Positions 6,197 through 8,935 of a DNA stretch of 8,935 bases are shown here, piece by piece. The translations under genes and the position numbers were made by a program. The DNA comes from Nostoc sp. CHAB 5715 (GTDB taxonomy: Bacteria; Cyanobacteriota; Cyanobacteriia; Cyanobacteriales; Nostocaceae): the NCBI RefSeq assembly GCF_020829685.1, contig NZ_JAIVFR010000205.1:1-8935 (forward strand), read 5' to 3'. How positions within the stretch are numbered: the stretch's first letter is position 1; every line of letters starts with the position of its first letter. The notes under the pieces were generated by a model. It did not search any database. It saw only the letters and a program-made list of their open reading frames with translations, and was not told the DNA's origin.

Positions 6197-7245
6197 TACT
6201 CAACAGGTTGATACAACTTCATCACCTGGGTAAGGGCTAACCTAGACTCAACGCCTAGTGTGAGGGGAGATGTATGACTACGAGATAGATGTTCGGCGGC
6301 GGCACAGCCGATCATGGCGGCATTATCGGTACAGAATTTTAGAGGTGGGAATAGGACGCGTAGGTTATGTTCAACGGCGGCGGCTTGGAGGTTTTTTCTC
6401 AAGCCGCTATTCGCTGCTACACCGCCACCAATTGCAATTGTGTCTAGACCATAGTCTAGGGCACAGGCGATCGCTCTTTTAGTTAGCGATCGCGCGACGG
6501 TTTCCTGAAAGCTAGCTGCTACATCTGCCACGGGTACTTGTCCACCATCTTTTTCTAACTGCTGCACTAAACGCAATACAGCCGTTTTTAACCCACTAAA
6601 ACTCGCATCATAACGATGGAATCCCCCACCAGGTAAAGAAACTTTTCCTTCTGGTAGAGCAAAGGCTTGGGGATTTCCCTGTTGTGCCAACTTGTCAATT
6701 ATTGGGCCACCCGGATAACCCAGCTTTAACAATCGCGCCACTTTATCAAAGGCTTCCCCCGCAGCATCATCACGAGTTTGTCCCAGAGTTTCGTAACTAC
6801 CACAATCCTTGACATAAATCAAGCTTGTATGTCCGCCAGAAACTAATAAACTCAAGAAAGGGGGATTTAAACTTGGTTCGCTCAAATAAGTTGCGTAAAT
6901 GTGACCTTCGAGGTGATGAACTCCCAAAAATGGTTTGTTATGTACCATAGCTAGGGTTTTGGCCGCAGTTAACCCCACTAACAGCGCTCCTACGAGTCCA
7001 GGGGCAGAAGTGGCGGCAATTGCGTCAATTTTCTCCCAGTTTAGTTGGGCTTGCTCTAAGGCTTGAGCGATCGCAACATTTATCGTTTCCAAGTGTTTAC
7101 GAGACGCTACTTCTGGCACTACCCCGCCATACTGCTGATGGACTAGAATTTGCGAGGCGACAATACTGCTGCAAACTTTACGATTGTTAACAATTGCGAC
7201 TGCTGTTTCATCACAACTGGTTTCTATTGCTAAAACGGTTGTCAT
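6196..7245 (-). CDS. tsaD: tRNA N6-adenosine threonylcarbamoyltransferase TsaD (Gcp/YgjD)
   Basis: A 349-residue ASKHA-fold protein that, with TsaB and TsaE, transfers the threonylcarbamoyl group made by TsaC to A37 of ANN-decoding tRNAs. Marks: IETSCDET (7-14) at the phosphate-binding start; metal ligands H111 and H115 in HLEGH; SGGHT (136-140); [15 protein letters not shown] (157-171); GGGVAAN (273-279); and the third metal ligand D307 in TDNAAM. Length and C-terminus fit the family. The ATG is the first in the conserved [10 protein letters not shown] opening. No Shine-Dalgarno is visible: GTGGGGA-type heptamers end 5 bp upstream. It is transcribed away from psaF across a 529-bp spacer and converges on the hydrolase. 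TsaC, acting in the same pathway, is at the left edge of this window, as is PrmC, another translation-quality enzyme. Confidence 0.96.
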   Translation of the reverse strand: MTTVLAIETSCDETAVAIVNNRKVCSSIVASQILVHQQYGGVVPEVASRKHLETINVAIAQALEQAQLNWEKIDAIAATSAPGLVGALLVGLTAAKTLAMVHNKPFLGVHHLEGHIYATYLSEPSLNPPFLSLLVSGGHTSLIYVKDCGSYETLGQTRDDAAGEAFDKVARLLKLGYPGGPIIDKLAQQGNPQAFALPEGKVSLPGGGFHRYDASFSGLKTAVLRLVQQLEKDGGQVPVADVAASFQETVARSLTKRAIACALDYGLDTIAIGGGVAANSGLRKNLQAAAVEHNLRVLFPPLKFCTDNAAMIGCAAAEHLSRSHTSPLTLGVESRLALTQVMKLYQPVE

Positions 7246-7250
7246 TGAGG

Positions 7251-7271
7251 GTGGGGAGTAGGGAGTGGGTA
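7251..7271. repeat. Heptamer array, GTGGGGA type, just before the tsaD start
   Basis: Three degenerate units GTGGGGA, GTAGGGA, GTGGGTA. On the minus strand this C-rich tract occupies the position where a ribosome binding site for tsaD (ATG at 7245) would be expected. Confidence 0.65.
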
Positions 7272-7272
7272 G

Positions 7273-7292
7273 AGACGCGATTAATCGCGTCT
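7273..7292. repeat. 20-bp perfect palindrome, copy 3
   Basis: AGACGCGATTAATCGCGTCT, directly after the GTGGGGA heptamers, 28 bp upstream of the tsaD start. The right flank CTGTACGGAGT matches the GTACAGGAGT side of copy 2 in reverse orientation. Confidence 0.9.
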
Positions 7293-7313
7293 GTACGGAG
7301 TAGGGAGTTTCAA

Positions 7314-7334
7314 GTTATGAGTTTTGAGTTTTGA
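7314..7334. repeat. Heptamer array, GTTWTGA type
   Basis: Three units GTTATGA, GTTTTGA, GTTTTGA, 21 bp after the palindrome at 7273-7292. Relative to the palindrome's flanks, the heptamers are inverted compared with copies 1 and 2. Confidence 0.75.
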
Positions 7335-7425
7335 GTAGAACAAACAAAATCTTGCTTGTTTACTACCGTAAAATAAAACTTATTATACTCAGTACTTTAT
7401 AACTACCCTACTACAATCAATTATT

Positions 7426-7558
7426 ATGAACCTATCCCACTAATAAGATTTGTGCTAAAAAGCTTAAGCTGATTGAGAACTAAAAACGAAAAATCAAGGT
7501 TTTCCAGCACATTTTACGAAAAGAAGTAGGGATTTTTAGAATAGTGGGATAGGTTCAT
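7426..7558. mobile_element. MITE-like element 3, 133 bp
   Basis: Perfect 17-bp terminal inverted repeats: left ATGAACCTATCCCACTA (7426-7442), right its reverse complement (7542-7558). A shorter inner inverted repeat TGTGCT (7451-7456)/AGCACA (7506-7511) also pairs. The interior has no coding frame. No clear target-site duplication. The ends differ from those of the elements at 3994 and 8513, so a different transposase would be needed. Family not recognised. Confidence 0.72.
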
Positions 7559-7582
7559 CCTCAGCACTCCCCATTCTCCATT

Positions 7583-7617
7583 CCCCACTCCCCACTCCCC
7601 ACTCCCCACTCCCCACT
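7583..7617. repeat. Heptamer array, CCCCACT type
   Basis: Five exact units CCCCACT, preceded by degenerate C-rich units from about 7566. It starts 25 bp after MITE-like element 3 and ends about 40 bp before the predicted psaF -35 box. Of the CCCC(A/G)(C/T)-type heptamers of heterocystous cyanobacteria. Confidence 0.9.
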
Positions 7618-7656
7618 CATCTTGGTTGAGAAGCTTTAACTTTTATTTACTTAAAC

Positions 7657-7685
7657 TTTACTCGGTTCCCACCCAAGAGTATGAT
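7657..7685 (+). promoter_or_regulatory. Predicted psaF-psaJ promoter
   Basis: TTTACT (7657-7662), a 17-bp spacer, TATGAT (7680-7685). The start would be near 7692, giving a leader of about 80 nt before psaF. The -35 box matches only 4 of 6. No good HLR1 (RpaB) direct repeat was found nearby. Confidence 0.4.
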
Positions 7686-7712
7686 GACTTCCTAGTTATG
7701 CAAATAAACAAC

Positions 7713-7737
7713 TGTACAAGCCGCTTCGTTTTGTACA
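7713..7737. promoter_or_regulatory. Inverted repeat TGTACAA-N11-TTGTACA in the psaF leader
   Basis: Perfect 7-bp arms at 7713-7719 and 7731-7737. Centred about 50 bp before the psaF ATG. Could be a protein binding site or an mRNA hairpin; the regulator is unknown. Confidence 0.4.
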
Positions 7738-7774
7738 TAAAACTTTTTGTTTTGTAGTAAAAGGAAACAACTCT

Positions 7775-8272
7775 ATGCGACGATTGTTTGCTTTGATTTT
7801 AGCGATTTGTCTTTGGTTCAATTTTGCCTCCCCAGCAAAAGCTTTAGGGGCTAATTTGACACCGTGCAAGGACAATCCCGCTTTTCAACAGCTAGCAGCT
7901 AATGCCCGTAACACCACTGCTGACCCCGAATCCGGGATAAAGCGATTTGAGCGTTATTCTCAAGAACTGTGTGGTCCTGAGGGTTACCCCCACTTGATTG
8001 TTGATGGTAGTTTAAATCATGCTGGTGACTTTTTGATTCCCAGTATTCTGTTTCTCTATATTGCTGGTTGGATTGGTTGGGTAGGTCGTGCCTACCTACA
8101 AGCGATCAAGAAACAAGGTAGCAATGTGGAATTGAAAGAAGTAATCATTGAAGTTCCTTTGGCACTGCCAATTATGCTCTCAGGCTTTACTTGGCCCCTA
8201 GCAGCCATAAAAGAATTTCTGTCTGGTGAATTAACAGCTAAAGATACAGAAATCCCCATTTCGCCACGCTAA
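7775..8272 (+). CDS. psaF: Photosystem I reaction centre subunit III (PsaF)
   Basis: A 165-residue precursor of PsaF, the lumen-exposed transmembrane subunit at the edge of photosystem I that in some lineages helps dock plastocyanin or cytochrome c6. Residues 1-23 are a signal peptide (MRR, hydrophobic core, A21-K22-A23 cleavage), placing the N-terminal domain in the lumen. Two lumenal cysteines, C31 (PCKDNPAF) and C66 ([15 protein letters not shown]), are the usual conserved pair. The membrane segment is [25 protein letters not shown] (starting at residue 84), followed by a second hydrophobic part at about 126-143 and the family tail [16 protein letters not shown]. Length is normal. AAGGA (7761-7765) lies 9 nt before the ATG. 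psaJ starts 39 bp downstream and is surely co-transcribed. The sequence is well conserved, unlike the neighbouring psaJ. Confidence 0.97.
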   Translation: MRRLFALILAICLWFNFASPAKALGANLTPCKDNPAFQQLAANARNTTADPESGIKRFERYSQELCGPEGYPHLIVDGSLNHAGDFLIPSILFLYIAGWIGWVGRAYLQAIKKQGSNVELKEVIIEVPLALPIMLSGFTWPLAAIKEFLSGELTAKDTEIPISPR

Positions 8273-8311
8273 CCCTTCTGACAACTTTTGATTTATTTGG
8301 GAGAATGATTC

Positions 8312-8446
8312 ATGCAGCAAAATTATTTCGTGAAATATCTATCCTTGGGACCAGTTTTGCTTTTTGTCAATTTGTCTTTAACAGCCGTTTTGTTGATTTT
8401 ATTCAACTATTGGTTTCCTGACCTACTTTTCCACCCACTACCATAA
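8312..8446 (+). CDS. psaJ: Photosystem I subunit IX (PsaJ), divergent
   Basis: A 44-residue one-helix thylakoid protein next to psaF. It keeps the family end FPDLLFHPLP (35-44, including H41, a chlorophyll ligand) and the N-terminal Y-x-x-K-x-x-S-x-x-P pattern (5-15), and aligns without gaps to typical PsaJ. The helix, however, is unusual: the normal ILIEFNRFFPDLL reads LLILFNYWFPDLL. The Glu that ligates a chlorophyll in known structures is Leu30 here, the following Arg is Tyr33, and a conserved Trp is Asn20. The frame is intact, with GGGAG (8299-8303) 8 nt before the ATG, so it is probably functional rather than decaying. Placement between psaF and psaL supports the identity. In PSI, PsaJ stabilises PsaF and binds peripheral chlorophylls. 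Confidence 0.93.
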   Translation: MQQNYFVKYLSLGPVLLFVNLSLTAVLLILFNYWFPDLLFHPLP

Positions 8447-8471
8447 GTTGAAGAGAGGATTTAAAAATTTT

Positions 8472-8513
8472 GTTAGCTGTTAGTTGACAATTAACTAGTA
8501 ACTAGTTACTACT
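8472..8513. repeat. Heptamer-phased tract, AACTAGT type
   Basis: Consecutive 7-bp units GTTAGCT, GTTAGTT, GACAATT, AACTAGT, AACTAGT, TACTACT. The next unit in phase, AACTACT, is found beyond the MITE-like element at 8651-8657, suggesting the element inserted into this array. Confidence 0.65.
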
Positions 8514-8651
8514 AGGACTTACGCAAAAACCCTCTCAAACTCTCATTCCTCCGTGACCTCTGCGTCGCGCCAGTTGCTTGGCTGTCGGGGAACCCGCCCA
8601 ACGCACTGGCTTCTCTGTGGTTCGTTTTCCGTTACCTGTGCGTAAGTCCTA
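8513..8651. mobile_element. MITE-like element 2, 139 bp, with a nested repeat
   Basis: Perfect 13-bp terminal inverted repeats TAGGACTTACGCA (8513-8525) and TGCGTAAGTCCTA (8639-8651), the same ends as the element at 3994-4085. The outer bases are TA on both sides, which fits TA-target duplication. A further palindromic repeat is embedded at about 8567-8610. The 70-codon minus-strand frame through it is not a gene. Confidence 0.78.
8569..8610. repeat. Palindromic repeat nested in MITE-like element 2
   Basis: Arms GCCAGTTGCTTGG (8569-8581) and CCAACGCACTGGC (8598-8610) pair at 10 of 13 positions, with an inner stem CGGG-GAA-CCCG (8586-8596). It interrupts what reads as CTCTGCGTC / CTCTGTGG in the host element, consistent with insertion of one repeat into another. 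Confidence 0.6.
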
Positions 8652-8673
8652 ACTACTAACAAAATAGTTCTTT

Positions 8674-8708
8674 GAAACTCGTGATGCTGGGAACAGCTTA
8701 CGAGTTTC
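8674..8708 (+). promoter_or_regulatory. Strong RNA hairpin with GNRA loop between psaJ and psaL
   Basis: GAAACTCGT (8674-8682) pairs perfectly with ACGAGTTTC (8700-8708); inside, GCTG (8686-8689) and CAGC (8694-8697) enclose a GGAA tetraloop, with a small internal loop (GAT/TT) between the two stems. Downstream is only a short T run (CTTTTG), so it is a weak intrinsic terminator at best; an attenuator, processing site or mRNA 3'-end stabiliser for psaFJ is equally possible. Confidence 0.5.
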
Positions 8709-8827
8709 ATACTTTTGAAAGCAGCTAAATTAACTTTTCTAAACTTCCCAGTCAAAAAGCATCTTTAGCCTCAATTATTATTAATATAAAAATGCCACCA
8801 TTTTAAATTTAGAGGCGAACATAAAAT

Positions 8828-8935
8828 ATGGCACAAGCAGTAGATGCATCAAAAAATCTCCCTAGCGATCCGAGAAATCGTGAAGTTGTTTTTCCCGCAT
8901 TTCGCGATCCACAGCTGGGTAATCTAGAAACCCCA
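8828..8935 (+). CDS. psaL: Photosystem I subunit XI (PsaL), N-terminal 36 residues, cut by window end
   Basis: The frame MAQAVDASKNLPSDPRNREV, then VFPAFRDPQLGNLETP, runs to the last base. It matches the stromal N-terminus of cyanobacterial PsaL, especially the PAFRDPQLGNLETP-like segment. PsaL sits at the centre of photosystem I oligomers and binds chlorophyll and PsaI; the membrane helices lie beyond this window. AGAGG (8811-8815) is 12 nt before the ATG, a rather long spacing. Order psaF-psaJ-psaL on one strand is seen in the Nostoc/Chroococcidiopsis group, where it has been associated with tetrameric or dimeric photosystem I. A separate promoter is likely given the 381-bp spacer. Confidence 0.93.
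   Translation, partial: MAQAVDASKNLPSDPRNREVVFPAFRDPQLGNLETP

Larger units (their letters stand above)
7246..7774. other. 529-bp divergent spacer between tsaD and psaF
   Basis: No gene found. From left to right: heptamers and palindrome copy 3, GTTWTGA heptamers, about 90 bp of AT-rich DNA, MITE-like element 3 (7426-7558), the CCCCACT array (7583-7617), then about 155 bp that carries the psaF promoter region and leader. A promoter for tsaD should lie here but no clear one is seen. Confidence 0.7.
8447..8827. other. 381-bp spacer between psaJ and psaL
   Basis: Contains a 7-bp-phased tract (8472-8513), a nested MITE-like element (8513-8651), a strong hairpin (8674-8708) and an AT-rich leader before psaL. 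No gene. No confident separate psaL promoter could be picked, although the size of the spacer makes one likely. Confidence 0.7.

Noticed and set aside
7583..7617. CCCCACT and other tandem units as a CRISPR array
   Set aside because: Units are 7 bp with no spacers, and there are no cas genes in the window.
8543..8755. 70-codon minus-strand frame in the psaJ-psaL spacer
   Set aside because: It runs through a MITE-like element and a hairpin, has no family resemblance, and is best explained by the repeat content.
7775..8935. psaF-psaJ-psaL as part of a far-red light photoacclimation cluster, given the odd PsaJ
   Set aside because: PsaF looks standard, the neighbour tsaD matches the ordinary psaF locus, and no paralogous psaA, psaB or phytochrome regulators are present.

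Overview
The window reads as core chromosome of a filamentous, probably heterocyst-forming cyanobacterium of the Nostoc/Anabaena type. Evidence: photosystem I genes (psaF, psaJ and the start of psaL); a Tic22-like protein; eight HIP1 octamers GCGATCGC (starting at 862, 937, 1276, 2078, 2909, 6467, 6486 and 7067); and intergenic DNA crowded with 7-bp tandem repeats and small palindromic repeats. From memory, the order tsaC, prmC, tic22, tRNA/GNAT, ACT-like, hydrolase, tsaD, psaF-psaJ-psaL resembles the Anabaena sp. PCC 7120 locus around psaF; I could not check this here.

Left part (1-2190, minus strand): a likely leftward operon of tic22, prmC and tsaC. The first ~133 bases are about 70% GC and belong to something else. 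They cut tsaC after about 77 codons and look like a chimeric join to a high-GC, proteobacterium-like genome.

Middle part (2191-4323): mostly non-coding. It holds a tRNA-Pro(UGG) and a GNAT acetyltransferase, both on the minus strand. It also holds an unassigned plus-strand hairpin with a T-tract (possible small RNA end), and a 3.7-4.3 kb spacer invaded by a MITE-like element and other short repeats.

Right-middle part (4324-7245): a cyanobacterial protein of unknown role with two ACT-like segments (+), an alpha/beta hydrolase (+), and convergent tsaD (-). The spacers are built largely of heptamer arrays, several of which reach into the flanking stop codons. Three copies of the perfect palindrome AGACGCGATTAATCGCGTCT sit beside such arrays.

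Right part (7246-8935): a divergent 529-bp spacer with a third MITE-like element and the psaF promoter region, then psaF, psaJ (44 aa, not obvious by length) and the first 36 codons of psaL, which runs off the window. psaJ is unusual: Leu replaces the Glu that normally ligates a chlorophyll. A nested MITE-like element and a GNRA-loop hairpin lie between psaJ and psaL.

Functionally the window mixes translation quality genes (TsaC and TsaD for t6A in tRNA; PrmC for release-factor methylation; tRNA-Pro), envelope biogenesis (Tic22) and photosystem I. I see no defence system, CRISPR array, prophage or transposase. The unusual content is the layered repeat architecture, the divergent PsaJ and the chimeric left edge.
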